Shown: one piece after another, positions 26,999-36,200 of the stretch | How positions within the stretch are numbered: position 1 is the first letter of the stretch | How the letters are laid out: the number at the start of each line of letters is the position of its first letter | Source of the DNA: JAYWDA01 sp043747555 | Lineage (GTDB): Bacteria > Bdellovibrionota > Bdellovibrionia > Bdellovibrionales > Bdellovibrionaceae | Reading direction: 5' to 3' | Assembly (NCBI GenBank): GCA_043747555.1 | Contig: JAYTOY010000022.1 | Span: 1-53,548, forward strand | Length of the DNA stretch: 53,548 nucleotides | Program-made: the position numbers and the translations under genes | The notes under the pieces: model-generated | Told to the model about the DNA's origin: nothing | Databases searched by the model: none | The model's input: the letters and a program-made list of their open reading frames with translations, nothing else

Positions 26999-28420
26999 AT
27001 GCTGACGTTGGTGATTCAACAGACCCTGGCGAATGGGGTTAAAAAAGTTTGGCGTTTAAGACCGGACACAAAAGCAAAAACTTTTGGCTCGTCCAGGTTA
27101 GCCGATGTAATTTCCATCGATCCACTGGCCAAAGGCATTCAAGGAGTTTTTGAATACCGAAATCATAAATGGTGGTATGTTGACTTAGATCGCGCTCACG
27201 TCAGCGATGAAACAATTCCAGAACAAGAGATTTCAGGCTCTACCAATCTTACACTTGATGGATCCAGTTTATTACTTGAAACAATTAATAAGGATTGGAA
27301 AGTTTTTGCTGACCCCGAAAAATTTGCGCAAACGGTCAGTCAGGATTCCATTCCTAAGCTTGCCTATACTTTGTATGTTGTGAAATTCAACGGTGTTACG
27401 ATGGAGACAAAGGTTCTTCCTAGGGGCCAGAAATTCGTGCCCTCGATCACTCAACAAGCTGGCGTGACGATCACAACCAAAGAGATCGAGCTTAAAGATG
27501 CTCAAGGCCTGATGGATATCGATCTTAATCAGTTGATGGATAAAGACAGCAAGCGCGGAGCTTATGTTCTTCTGAGTTCGGCTTTCTTGCTTTTTGGTTT
27601 ATCTTTATTTTTTACTAAAAAAGAGATGGCTATTGAACTGCCTAAAACAACTCGCGCTATGAAAATTGTCGTGATCACAGATTTAAAAAAGAAACCGGGC
27701 TCTCAGGCCGCCAAAAAGATTGAACAAAAAGCACCTCCGGTCGCACAACAGGCTCAACCTCCAAAAAATACTCCTGCGCCGTCCTCTGGTGGCAGCAAGA
27801 TGGCTGGGATGCTAAAATCATTCAGTGCAGGTCGAATTTCTCAGATGTTAGGTAAAGTATCTGCCCAGGCAGCAAAAACTGAAAATGTCATTGTCAGCGT
27901 TGGTGTCAAAGCCAGCCCTGATCAGGGTGGTCGGGCTCTAGCGGCATTAGGTCCAATGAATCGTTCCGGAAAAGACTGGTCGAAGGATGCAAAAGGTGCC
28001 GGTACCGGTGTTTCGACGGCAGGTCGTGGTGGCGGCGGAAGTATGTCAGGTTACGGCTCTTTAAGTGGCGGTAATACTGGTAACGCTGGAATTGGATTGA
28101 TCGAAGAGGAATCAGAAGTCGTCGGCGGTTTGGACCGAGATGTCATTGCTCAATATATCAAGACACAACTTGGACAAATTCTTTACTGTTACGAGCGCCA
28201 ACTCAGTGCGCATCCCGAAATGGAAGGAAAAGTATCAGTTAAATTTGTTATTAATGGCACTGGTAAAGTCGATGAACAAAAAATTGGTGATACAACATTG
28301 AAAAACGCGACCGTCGAGGGATGTATTCTGAATAGAGTTGCGCAATGGAAGTTTCCTAACCCAACAGGTGGAACGAAGGTCGTTGTGACCTATCCATTTC
28401 TATTTAAGAGTACTAACTAA
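26999..28420 (+). CDS. FHA-like, single-TM, TonB-like protein (GltG/PglI type)
   Basis: This is a 473-residue bitopic inner-membrane protein. Residues 1-100 resemble a degenerate FHA domain (FGSSRLADVISI...GVFEYRNHKWWYVDLD) on the cytoplasmic side. A transmembrane helix spans about 188-205. A Lys/Pro/Gln-rich stretch (235-265) and a Gly/Ser-rich linker (310-365) follow. A C-terminal AgmX/PglI-type domain (about 375-472) carries QILYCYERQL and a Cys in VEGCILNRVAQWKFP. This architecture matches GltG/GltJ of Myxococcus, which carry motor force across the periplasm in a TonB-like way. The start has AAAGGGATGG upstream. Confidence 0.82.
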   Translation: MLTLVIQQTLANGVKKVWRLRPDTKAKTFGSSRLADVISIDPLAKGIQGVFEYRNHKWWYVDLDRAHVSDETIPEQEISGSTNLTLDGSSLLLETINKDWKVFADPEKFAQTVSQDSIPKLAYTLYVVKFNGVTMETKVLPRGQKFVPSITQQAGVTITTKEIELKDAQGLMDIDLNQLMDKDSKRGAYVLLSSAFLLFGLSLFFTKKEMAIELPKTTRAMKIVVITDLKKKPGSQAAKKIEQKAPPVAQQAQPPKNTPAPSSGGSKMAGMLKSFSAGRISQMLGKVSAQAAKTENVIVSVGVKASPDQGGRALAALGPMNRSGKDWSKDAKGAGTGVSTAGRGGGGSMSGYGSLSGGNTGNAGIGLIEEESEVVGGLDRDVIAQYIKTQLGQILYCYERQLSAHPEMEGKVSVKFVINGTGKVDEQKIGDTTLKNATVEGCILNRVAQWKFPNPTGGTKVVVTYPFLFKSTN

Positions 28421-28434
28421 GACGGAGGATCATC

Positions 28435-29157
28435 ATGAGAATCATCATTTTACTAGCGACCCTACTCGTGTCCACAACGGGAGTTGCGCAAACGTCTGAG
28501 AAGTCAGATAAGTTAGATATTAAAAAACTAGAAGATAAGTACTGGTCGGCAAAAGACGATGACTACTCTGTCGTGCAAAACAGAGCCTTCACTAAAGAAA
28601 AAAGATTCTACATTTACGGATCTGCAGGAATCCCAATCAATGATCCTTACAGCACTGGTCAAGTTTACAATACCGCTGTTGGTTACTACTTCACTGAAAA
28701 ATGGGGCGCAGAAGTATCGTACTTAAGTGCGTATTTATTTGATAACGACGCTACTGAAGCCTTCCAGAAGCAGCACAAAACAGTCCCGGACCATAATCGT
28801 TTTACACAGATGATTTCTGCTAACGCAAACTTTGTTCCGCTTTACGCAAAAATGAGTTTCTTAGATCGAAAAGTAATTTACTTTGATATGGGACTCAGTG
28901 CAGGCCTCGGCCAAACAACTTACGAAATTGTTAATGATACAGGCAATATTACAAGCACAGCTATGTCAGGAAATATCGGCGTTTTTCAACATTATTTTTT
29001 CTCTGAACACTTTGCCCTGCGTTTAGACTTTAAAAACTTTTTTACATCTGAAGATAAGCAACGCTACCGCGTTCAAGGCTTAACGAGGGATCCTAAACTT
29101 CCTGGCGGAACAGTCAACGACACAATGTTAACTGTCGGCGTAACACTTTGGTATTAA
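28435..29157 (+). CDS. Outer-membrane beta-barrel protein, Glt-like cluster
   Basis: This 240-residue protein has a signal peptide (cleavage near VAQ, residues 17-19) and alternating beta-strand pattern with Tyr/Phe girdles, ending in TLWY. It resembles the small outer-membrane barrel family found in Myxobacteria and Bdellovibrio motility clusters (GltH/GltA/GltB type). It could anchor the trans-envelope machine in the outer membrane. It is 14 bases after the TonB-like gene, with a GGAGGATC ribosome binding site. Confidence 0.78.
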   Translation: MRIIILLATLLVSTTGVAQTSEKSDKLDIKKLEDKYWSAKDDDYSVVQNRAFTKEKRFYIYGSAGIPINDPYSTGQVYNTAVGYYFTEKWGAEVSYLSAYLFDNDATEAFQKQHKTVPDHNRFTQMISANANFVPLYAKMSFLDRKVIYFDMGLSAGLGQTTYEIVNDTGNITSTAMSGNIGVFQHYFFSEHFALRLDFKNFFTSEDKQRYRVQGLTRDPKLPGGTVNDTMLTVGVTLWY

Positions 29158-29183
29158 AGTCATCTATAGAGTGAGGAGCTTTT

Positions 29184-31256
29184 ATGAATTACAGTCGTTT
29201 GATTTTATCAGTGCTGGTGGGGTTCTCAAGTTTAACGGCTTGGAGTGCGGACTCATTAATCGTAAAAAGCAAGGGGCGCCCGGCTGCTGGACGTCTAAAA
29301 ATTAAATCAAGCAAGGTTCCCACATATGAGATCTTCAAAGATAAAAATATTCCCCGATTGGATGTCGGCGAAGAAGCCAGCGTTGAAGCTGTTGAAGATA
29401 AAGTGAAACTTGAATCCAAAAACCTGACATTAAAACAGATAGAAAAATTTGCGTCCCTAAAGGTGCCTGAGATCGATAGCAAGAAAATCGGTCCGCTTCC
29501 TTTAACGCCTGCTAAAGCAATTACTAGCGACAAAAATATTTCCAAAATTCCGACTCTTAAAGAATTAAAGACTGTTGACGAACCCCGCGTGTCAGCTTCA
29601 GAGCCTACAACGAAAGCTCTTATCAATATGAAGGACGCAGATTATAAGCTGCTTGAAGCCTTGATTTATCTGGATGATCATAAAAATTATGAGCAAGCAT
29701 TAGCCCTGTTAGGTGAACTGCTTAAAGGCAACGATTACAAATATGAATCCTTATATGCCTATGCCTTGACGGCCCAAGCTTTAAAATTAAATTCAGAATT
29801 TCGCTTTAGCATGTTTCGTGTGGCTAAAGAATCGAAAGACAAAGCTCTGCAAATCGATGCCGTTCAATCTTTGGTCGACTATGTTGAATCACTTGAAATT
29901 TCAGATCTAAAAGAACTTGAACCCTTGGTCGCTAAATTTGATCTTGATACGACGAATAGTGACGCTTACAATTTTTACCGCGCCAAGTTTTTCTTGGAAG
30001 AGGGAAACCTAGGGCAGGTCGAGGACGCGCTTCTTTTCGTTCCCGAAAAGTCAAAATTTTATGGCGATGCTTTGCTCGTTTCTGCTATCTATAACTACCG
30101 ACGTGGTAAAATTGATGAGTCCATCCATGATTTAGATAAATTAACCCGTTCGATTGAAAAATACAGTCGCTTACAAGGTATCGCTGCAATTACTTTAGCG
30201 CGCGCCTATTTTCAAAAGGGAATGTACAAGGAAGCCTCCGGATCCTACTTAACTGTGAATAAAGCCGACCCTTTATGGCTGCAAGCTATGGTTGAGCAAG
30301 CTTGGACTCAGATTCTACAAGCTGACTATGTTGGGGCCGCCGGTAATATGTTTACTTTGCACACTGATTTTTTCAAAAATGCTTTTGCTCCGGAATCTTA
30401 TGTCGTCAGAACGGTCGGGTATTTAAACCTTTGTCAGTTTGGAGACGGGCTTCAAGTCTTAGGGAATCTCCATAAAAAATATGATCCGGCCAAAGAAAAA
30501 CTAGATAAATATAAGGGCGCTCACAAAGATTCCGCCGACTACTACTCGACTGTTAAAGGCTGGTTCAAAAATACTGACCTTAAAGAAGTTGATGGACTGC
30601 CTCGAACATTTATTGTCGAGTTGGCAAGGCATCCTTCGTTTATGAAGATACAGACTCAAATCAATAATTTTGAAGATGAAATTGAAGGTTTTAACAAGGC
30701 CACTTTAGCAATTATCCAACGTGAAAAGACTTTGATTAAAAAGCAATCTGAAGCCAAAGATGAAATTGCAAAAATTCAAAAGTTAAATGGTGGCGGAAAA
30801 GCCAATGCCGCCCAATTAATTTTAGATGCCGCTTTCCAAGAAAAAAGATTAGCTGCTTATAAAACTCAATATCAGTTAACAAATCGGGCTCGAATTTTAA
30901 TCAAAGACCTTCGCGAAAAAGCCTTAGTCCGCGTTGAAAAGGAAAAAGTCACTTTGCGGGCTCAGGCGGGACAAGCTTTAAAGTTACGCTTTGAAGGATT
31001 GGTTGCAGACTTAAAACGCGTCCTTGATCAAAATGATGTCCTTCAGTACGAACTTTACTCTGGAGCTGGTGAGCATATTCGCTATCAGATGGCCGGAGGC
31101 GATACAAAGGATAAAGATAATATTAATAAGAAAACGGATGACAAAAAAGTATCTTGGAAATTTAAAGGCGAAATCTGGGAGGATGAAGTTGGACACTTTC
31201 GCTCTTCTTTAGAAAATGTTTGTCCAAAAGAGGACGGCGCTGTTGCTGCAAAATAG
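29184..31256 (+). CDS. Exported TPR protein (GltE-like)
   Basis: This 690-residue protein has a signal peptide (cleavage near WSA, residues 19-22), an N-terminal Lys-rich low-complexity region, helical TPR-type repeats (about 150-480) and a coiled coil (about 500-620). The C-terminal part ends in DEVGHFRSSLENVCPKEDG, with the only late Cys. It is predicted periplasmic. Position and fold suggest a second TPR scaffold of the machine. The start has GTGAGGAGC upstream. Confidence 0.75.
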   Translation: MNYSRLILSVLVGFSSLTAWSADSLIVKSKGRPAAGRLKIKSSKVPTYEIFKDKNIPRLDVGEEASVEAVEDKVKLESKNLTLKQIEKFASLKVPEIDSKKIGPLPLTPAKAITSDKNISKIPTLKELKTVDEPRVSASEPTTKALINMKDADYKLLEALIYLDDHKNYEQALALLGELLKGNDYKYESLYAYALTAQALKLNSEFRFSMFRVAKESKDKALQIDAVQSLVDYVESLEISDLKELEPLVAKFDLDTTNSDAYNFYRAKFFLEEGNLGQVEDALLFVPEKSKFYGDALLVSAIYNYRRGKIDESIHDLDKLTRSIEKYSRLQGIAAITLARAYFQKGMYKEASGSYLTVNKADPLWLQAMVEQAWTQILQADYVGAAGNMFTLHTDFFKNAFAPESYVVRTVGYLNLCQFGDGLQVLGNLHKKYDPAKEKLDKYKGAHKDSADYYSTVKGWFKNTDLKEVDGLPRTFIVELARHPSFMKIQTQINNFEDEIEGFNKATLAIIQREKTLIKKQSEAKDEIAKIQKLNGGGKANAAQLILDAAFQEKRLAAYKTQYQLTNRARILIKDLREKALVRVEKEKVTLRAQAGQALKLRFEGLVADLKRVLDQNDVLQYELYSGAGEHIRYQMAGGDTKDKDNINKKTDDKKVSWKFKGEIWEDEVGHFRSSLENVCPKEDGAVAAK

Positions 31257-31297
31257 GTTTAAGTTTTAGAAAATAAATTTTTCTTAAAGGAGTTTTT

Positions 31298-31939
31298 ATG
31301 AAGATCATTTTAATTTTTGCGATGAGCATGACCCTGCCCTTCACTGTTCAGGCGAAGGTCAGCTCCCAACAGCAAATGGATAAAGTGAAATCTAACTTGG
31401 ATAATTCCAAGGCGAATCTCACCGATTACAAAAACAATCTGGAAACAGTTGATAAAAATATCAAAGAGGTCTTTAAGGCACGCGCTCAAGTCGAAGAGCA
31501 AAAAAAACAGGTCAGCGCGCAATTAAAAGATAACCGCGATGCCAATAAAAAAATAGAACAGCAAGACAAAGAGCTGAATTCGTTAATCGCTGATGAAAAA
31601 AATAAAACAGCGACCGAAGAAAAGCGCGTCAAAGAATTAGAAGATATGGTTGCCAAGATCAAAGATAACCAGAAAAAACGTGAAGCCAATGTTCAAAACT
31701 ATCAAACTCAGCTCACTCAACTGCAAGAAGAAAAAAAGACTTGGTCGCAGCGAGAAGCCCAATTAAAAGATCAGGACACACAAGTGACGAAACAACTGGG
31801 CTCGCTGACAACTCAAGAAAAAGACTGGCGTAACAAGAAAAAAGGTTACGAAGGTGAAGTGGGCCGCTGGAATAAAGAAGTCGATAAGCAGCAAAAGCTT
31901 GTCGAACAGTACAGCTCACTATCAGAAGTTAAAGATTAA
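31298..31939 (+). CDS. Exported coiled-coil protein, last gene of Glt-like cluster
   Basis: This 213-residue protein has a signal peptide (cleavage near VQA, residue 19) followed by an uninterrupted Lys/Gln/Glu-rich coiled coil of about 185 residues. It has no Cys in the mature part. It could be a periplasm-spanning rod. Its stop codon lies 2 bases from the stop codon of the convergent metallopeptidase gene, leaving no room for a terminator between them. The start has AAAGGAG upstream. Confidence 0.75.
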   Translation: MKIILIFAMSMTLPFTVQAKVSSQQQMDKVKSNLDNSKANLTDYKNNLETVDKNIKEVFKARAQVEEQKKQVSAQLKDNRDANKKIEQQDKELNSLIADEKNKTATEEKRVKELEDMVAKIKDNQKKREANVQNYQTQLTQLQEEKKTWSQREAQLKDQDTQVTKQLGSLTTQEKDWRNKKKGYEGEVGRWNKEVDKQQKLVEQYSSLSEVKD

Positions 31940-31941
31940 CT

Positions 31942-33711
31942 TTATTGCCCCCAACGGCAGTACTGATCAAACCGCGTTTCTTTCGTTTCATTTAGAAACG
32001 CTGAGCACTCCTTAGTTGTATTGTTTTGCACCGCCCCGGTCGACAGAAGTCGGTATAGGGCCGATGAGTGCGGGTCTTTGGGCGAAGAATTAGGGACTGT
32101 TAATAAACTTCGGTCACCTTCGGGCTGAACAAGTCCACAACCAATATTTTTCGTTTGAATGTCATTGATACTTCCACCTAGCCTGCGCATAAGTTCTGCC
32201 GAAAACAAGTCCGCAAAATCTTCTGATACGTACTGAGAAGTGCCTTGCTTGGTCATTAAACAAATATTTTCTGCCGCCGTCGTCGAAGGCCACTTATTCT
32301 GAACAAAATGTCCGACCTCATGGGCAATGATCGCCGCTCCAACCTCAGGATGCACGACAGTAGGCCAGCTTAACTGAATCGAATTATCCATGGTAAATAA
32401 AGCGTCGTCCAAAAAAGGCGGCGTCGATTGGTGACAAAAACTAGAAACACTTTCAAAAAAATCTCCGTTAGAATCACTCAGCATCATGATCATTGCGGTC
32501 GCCTGAACGCTTGGTTCTAATAAATCAAGCGATGCCTGTGTTTTAATTTTTTTCTCAGTTTCTAACCTGACTAGATTTAAATAATCGACCCAGCCAGACA
32601 TCACTTTTTCCTGCGGCGTCGGGACGGTAATTTCTATATTAAAATTTCCTCCTAAAGTGGTCTTTGTTTTCTCTTCAATCATCTGTTGAGCTGTTGTTTT
32701 AATCTGCTGTAAAACACGATTAAAAGTATCAATTTGGGGCTGGCTTGGAAGAGCTGCATAGGCATAACTAAGGGATGTCGAACAATCCGCCACTGCATTC
32801 TGCAAAATGTTTTTAACTGTTTTCGGATTTTTTACCGCCGCCGCCTTTTTTGAGGCCTGATAAGTGGGGTAGATTTTTTGCATCATTTCCTCAGGATTGA
32901 AAGGCAGTTTCTGAAACTCTTCCTGAACCGAGGGCTGTAGTAAAATAGAATAAGCTTTTCGCGCAATAGTTTGACCCTGCATATGGGTCATTTCGGCTTC
33001 CGACAGAGCACTCCCCGCCAAGGCTCGAGGAATCACCAGATTGTACTCTGAAAACACTTTAAATAATGGCATCAACTGCCCAATGACCTTGACCCCATCA
33101 AGGACGGCTTGAGCTTCAAGCTTTAAGGCCTCTGTCAGAGATTTCCCAGGGTATAAATATTTTAGAAGATGTCTGTAGCTAAGGCCCATCGTAAATACGC
33201 TTTGCCCCTTGAAAAAAGAAGCCAATTCTTTGAGCGAACTGATGGCGGAAATTTCTGCATCGCTCAGCTTTTCGGGCAAAGCCTTTAACTTTTCGCGGTC
33301 AAAAGTCAGCTTTCCATCCTTATCTGCAATAACGCCTGACATATAAATCGAAAACTTTTGTATGTGATACATCGATAAAATAAAGCCCTTACCAGGCCCT
33401 TCCAAAGGTGCCAATTTCGTTTTCAAAAGTTTTTGATATATCCCATCCGACACGACAGCTTGATGAATCACCCGACCCATCATCAACTGCAATGGCCGTT
33501 TTAAAGTTTTATCCGTCAGGCTTTGAGTCACCACCTGGGTCCGCCAAGACCTATCAAAAGGGTGCTTAAAAACGTAATCTGCCCCGCAGGTACTGACAAA
33601 ACAACTGCGAGTAGCCTCCGCTAAAGAACTGTCTGCGGCCGTCGCAGACACTGAATTTAAAAGGAAAATGGATATCAAAATAGAGCGCAAAAATATTTTA
33701 GTAAGTATCAC
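31942..33711 (-). CDS. Exported zinc metallopeptidase, gluzincin type
   Basis: This protein is 589 residues from the GTG at 33711, which has GAGGGA six bases upstream and opens a signal peptide ending ATAAD. A TTG nine codons earlier is the alternative. The catalytic HEVGH (residues 464-468) and, about 29 residues later, SEDFADLF with ExxxD form the gluzincin zinc site; the ExxxD pattern recalls M13 (neprilysin-like) peptidases. Other similarity is not visible. Several Cys suggest disulphides. It is a likely periplasmic or secreted protease. The 209 bases upstream hold nothing I recognise. Confidence 0.72.
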   Translation of the reverse strand: MILTKIFLRSILISIFLLNSVSATAADSSLAEATRSCFVSTCGADYVFKHPFDRSWRTQVVTQSLTDKTLKRPLQLMMGRVIHQAVVSDGIYQKLLKTKLAPLEGPGKGFILSMYHIQKFSIYMSGVIADKDGKLTFDREKLKALPEKLSDAEISAISSLKELASFFKGQSVFTMGLSYRHLLKYLYPGKSLTEALKLEAQAVLDGVKVIGQLMPLFKVFSEYNLVIPRALAGSALSEAEMTHMQGQTIARKAYSILLQPSVQEEFQKLPFNPEEMMQKIYPTYQASKKAAAVKNPKTVKNILQNAVADCSTSLSYAYAALPSQPQIDTFNRVLQQIKTTAQQMIEEKTKTTLGGNFNIEITVPTPQEKVMSGWVDYLNLVRLETEKKIKTQASLDLLEPSVQATAMIMMLSDSNGDFFESVSSFCHQSTPPFLDDALFTMDNSIQLSWPTVVHPEVGAAIIAHEVGHFVQNKWPSTTAAENICLMTKQGTSQYVSEDFADLFSAELMRRLGGSINDIQTKNIGCGLVQPEGDRSLLTVPNSSPKDPHSSALYRLLSTGAVQNNTTKECSAFLNETKETRFDQYCRWGQ

Positions 33712-33920
33712 AAAAGTTCCCTCAAACCTTTGACTCAAGCAAAACTACAGCCAAGATGAAGTTTATAATTTGAATTAAATAGGCTCTCTAAGCCATTGAA
33801 AGTAGGCGGTTTCTAAGTCGAGTTAAAGTGAGCTTGGTGTCGATCTGATGGGCATCTTTGAAGAATTTGCGGCCTCACATCCGCTACGGTGGTAAAACCT
33901 AGTTTGAGTGTTTCTTTATG

Positions 33921-34658
33921 CTAGTGACCGCGCAGGGCGCCGCCGTCGATAACAATGCTCTGGCCCGTGATGTATCCTGCTTTGGGCGAGGATAAGAAAC
34001 AGGCCAGATCGGCAAGTTCCCTTGGTTCACCTAACCGTCCTGCAGGAACTAATTGGCGAATTTTTTCATCGCTCAGCTTTAGATCCTTTAATCGATCTGT
34101 GGCCGTGTAGCCCGGGAGTAACAGATTAATTGTAATTCCGTCCATGGCGACTTCATTGACGATGGATTTTGCTAATCCGGCCAGGCCTGCGCGAAAGCCA
34201 TTGGATGTTGTAAGTCCGCTTAAAGGTTCTTTGGCCGCCAAGGAAGTGATCATTAGGATTCGACCGAATTTCTGCTTTTTCATTTCTGGTAAAACTGCAT
34301 TTAAGGATTCAACGACACTCATCCATAAGCTTTGAAAATCGGTGTGCCATTGTTCGGAAGTAACTTCTTGAAAATTATTTTTTAGGGGTCCACCGGTGTT
34401 GGTGACTAAAATATCAAGGCCGCCCAACGCTTTGATTGCTTTTGAAACTAAATCTTTGGCGGCTCCGGCTTTCGTTAAATCGCACGCGTACCCAGCGCGA
34501 GCACCGGTTTCTTTCACGGCTTTTTGCAATTTCTCGTCAGACCTTGCGCATAAGATCACTTCTACCCCTTCAGCGATCAATGACTCGGCGACAGCGCGTC
34601 CTAATCCCGTCGATGATCCCATCACAAGCGCCTTTTTACCGTTAAGCTGTAGATCCAT
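33921..34658 (-). CDS. Short-chain dehydrogenase-like protein with atypical active site
   Basis: This 245-residue protein has the SDR cofactor motif GSSTGLG (14-20), VTNTGG instead of the usual NNAG, the active-site Ser139 and the C-terminal motif PGYTATDRL. Where YxxxK is expected, the sequence reads S152-N-G-F-R156, so both the catalytic Tyr and Lys are replaced. It belongs to a divergent SDR subgroup. Its start shares one base with the stop of the ACMS decarboxylase gene, so it is the last gene of the kynurenine operon. No step of the known pathway needs an SDR; its role is unknown. Confidence 0.82.
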   Translation of the reverse strand: MDLQLNGKKALVMGSSTGLGRAVAESLIAEGVEVILCARSDEKLQKAVKETGARAGYACDLTKAGAAKDLVSKAIKALGGLDILVTNTGGPLKNNFQEVTSEQWHTDFQSLWMSVVESLNAVLPEMKKQKFGRILMITSLAAKEPLSGLTTSNGFRAGLAGLAKSIVNEVAMDGITINLLLPGYTATDRLKDLKLSDEKIRQLVPAGRLGEPRELADLACFLSSPKAGYITGQSIVIDGGALRGH

Positions 34659-35683
34659 TAAGATCCTCCTAAAAAATCATTTTTTGTCATTGCTAACCAT
34701 TCAAGGGCGGCGCCGTGATTCATCCAATTTTGTTCTTCCAATGAAAAATCGGCCTCAGAGATTAATTTTCCCGGTGTTAACTCTCCCAAAGGAAAAGGAT
34801 AATCTGTGCCCAGGCAAATTTTTCTGGCACCAAATAAGTTCTTTAAAAATTTCAATGCTTCACTTCCATGCACTAAACTATCCACCCAAAAGTGTCCGAT
34901 ATAATCTTTGGGTGGAATTTTACAATCAAGTGCGACTAAATCCGGCCGCGCTTCAAAGCCATGCTGAATTCGATCCAGCGTAAAAGGAAAGGATCCTCCA
35001 CCATGAGCAAAAGCCACTCGTAAACCCGGAAATTTTTCAAAAACCCCGCCAAAAATCATCGAGCAAATGGCTAAAGAACTTTCCGCGGGCATACCCACAA
35101 GCCATGGTAACCAGTAGCGGGTCATTTTTTCTTGCCCCATCATATCCCAAGGATGCACAAACAAAGCCGCACCCCATTTTTCGCAAGCTTCAAAAACAGG
35201 AACTAACGCCGGATCTGATAAATTCCAATCATTCACATGTGTGCCGATTTGAAATCCTTTTAAACCTAATTCTTTCATTCCCCGTTCAACTTCTTGAACC
35301 GCAAGGTCTGGAGCTTGCATCGGTAAAGTTCCCAAACCGACAAAGCGCCTTGGATTTTTTTTAACAACTTCTGCAATATGATTGTTCAAATGCTGAGCAA
35401 CAATTAAACCATCCTTAGCCTTAGCCCAATAACTAAACATCACTGGCACTGTTGAAATCACCTGCACTTGAACATTGTGCTTAGAATATTCTTTAAGCCG
35501 TAAATCCGGATTGAAAGCGTTCTCTTCAACCCTGCGAAAAACTTTTCCTGAATCGTCTAACATGTCTTTAGCGCTGCAACCTGGACAATCTTTAAGACTG
35601 ATAAATCCACCGTAGCCAAACATTTCTTTGAACTTAGGAATCTCGGGCGGCAAAATATGAGTATGAATATCAATTTTTAACAT
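34658..35683 (-). CDS. nbaD: 2-amino-3-carboxymuconate-6-semialdehyde decarboxylase
   Basis: This 341-residue amidohydrolase-superfamily decarboxylase (ACMSD) converts ACMS to 2-aminomuconate semialdehyde, steering the pathway away from quinolinate. The ATG at 35683 is chosen because the protein then begins MLKIDIHTHILPPE like known ACMSDs; it overlaps the dioxygenase gene by 14 bases. Zinc ligands are visible: H7 and H9 (HTH), the His in FVHPWDM, the His in FAHGGGSFPF and the Asp in GTDYPFPLGE. All flanking genes are in the same pathway. Confidence 0.92.
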   Translation of the reverse strand: MLKIDIHTHILPPEIPKFKEMFGYGGFISLKDCPGCSAKDMLDDSGKVFRRVEENAFNPDLRLKEYSKHNVQVQVISTVPVMFSYWAKAKDGLIVAQHLNNHIAEVVKKNPRRFVGLGTLPMQAPDLAVQEVERGMKELGLKGFQIGTHVNDWNLSDPALVPVFEACEKWGAALFVHPWDMMGQEKMTRYWLPWLVGMPAESSLAICSMIFGGVFEKFPGLRVAFAHGGGSFPFTLDRIQHGFEARPDLVALDCKIPPKDYIGHFWVDSLVHGSEALKFLKNLFGARKICLGTDYPFPLGELTPGKLISEADFSLEEQNWMNHGAALEWLAMTKNDFLGGS

Positions 35684-36200
35684 GCTGCCATTGTCGACCA
35701 TTTTTATGGCCGCACTTTTTACAATTGACATGTTCGCTGGTGTAATACCGTTCGAACACCGCTGGAAATTGAGTTTCAATATCAGTTAAATTAAAAAATT
35801 CTTCATAAAGCTTATTTTGGCATTTTTCGCAGTACCACTGCAGACCATCGATTTCACCATCGCGGCGTTTTCGTTCAATCACTAAACCGACGCTTCCCGC
35901 TTCCCTTTGCGGAGAGTGTGGCGTGTTGGCGGGAAGCAGAAAAATATCGCCTTGTGTGATTCGAATATCATTCATTTTATTTTCTGCGTCGATGACTTTT
36001 AAAGTCATATTGCCTTCGACCTGAAAATAGAACTCTTCACTTTGATTGACGTGAAAATCAGTTCTCGCATTCGGCCCACCCACGGCCATAGCGATAAACT
36101 CATGATCTTTCCAAATCACTTTGTTGCCCACTGGTGGCTTGAGAAGATGCCTATTTTCGTCGATCCACTTTTTAAAAGAAAAAGCCTTTAAAGGACCCAT
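35670..36200 (-). CDS. nbaC: 3-hydroxyanthranilate 3,4-dioxygenase
   Basis: This 176-residue cupin dioxygenase opens the ring of 3-hydroxyanthranilate to ACMS. The ATG at 36200 forms TAATG with the deaminase stop codon and gives the usual bacterial N-terminus (MGPLKAFSFKKWIDEN). Iron ligands are H50, E56 and H95 (DFHVNQSEEFYF; TPHSPQR). A C-terminal rubredoxin-like metal site with two CxxC pairs (YCEKC and NCKKC) is present, as in the bacterial and fungal enzymes. Confidence 0.93.
   Translation of the reverse strand: MGPLKAFSFKKWIDENRHLLKPPVGNKVIWKDHEFIAMAVGGPNARTDFHVNQSEEFYFQVEGNMTLKVIDAENKMNDIRITQGDIFLLPANTPHSPQREAGSVGLVIERKRRDGEIDGLQWYCEKCQNKLYEEFFNLTDIETQFPAVFERYYTSEHVNCKKCGHKNGRQWQHVKN

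Noticed and set aside
28001..28030. GGTACCGG-type motif in the TonB-like gene as another REP copy
   Set aside because: It matches the RAYT-linked motif only over a short palindromic core and lies in a Gly-rich coding stretch where such codons are expected.
33739..33920. A possible tRNA or small RNA in the gap before the SDR stop
   Set aside because: No cloverleaf, no CCA end and no strong hairpin was found on either strand.
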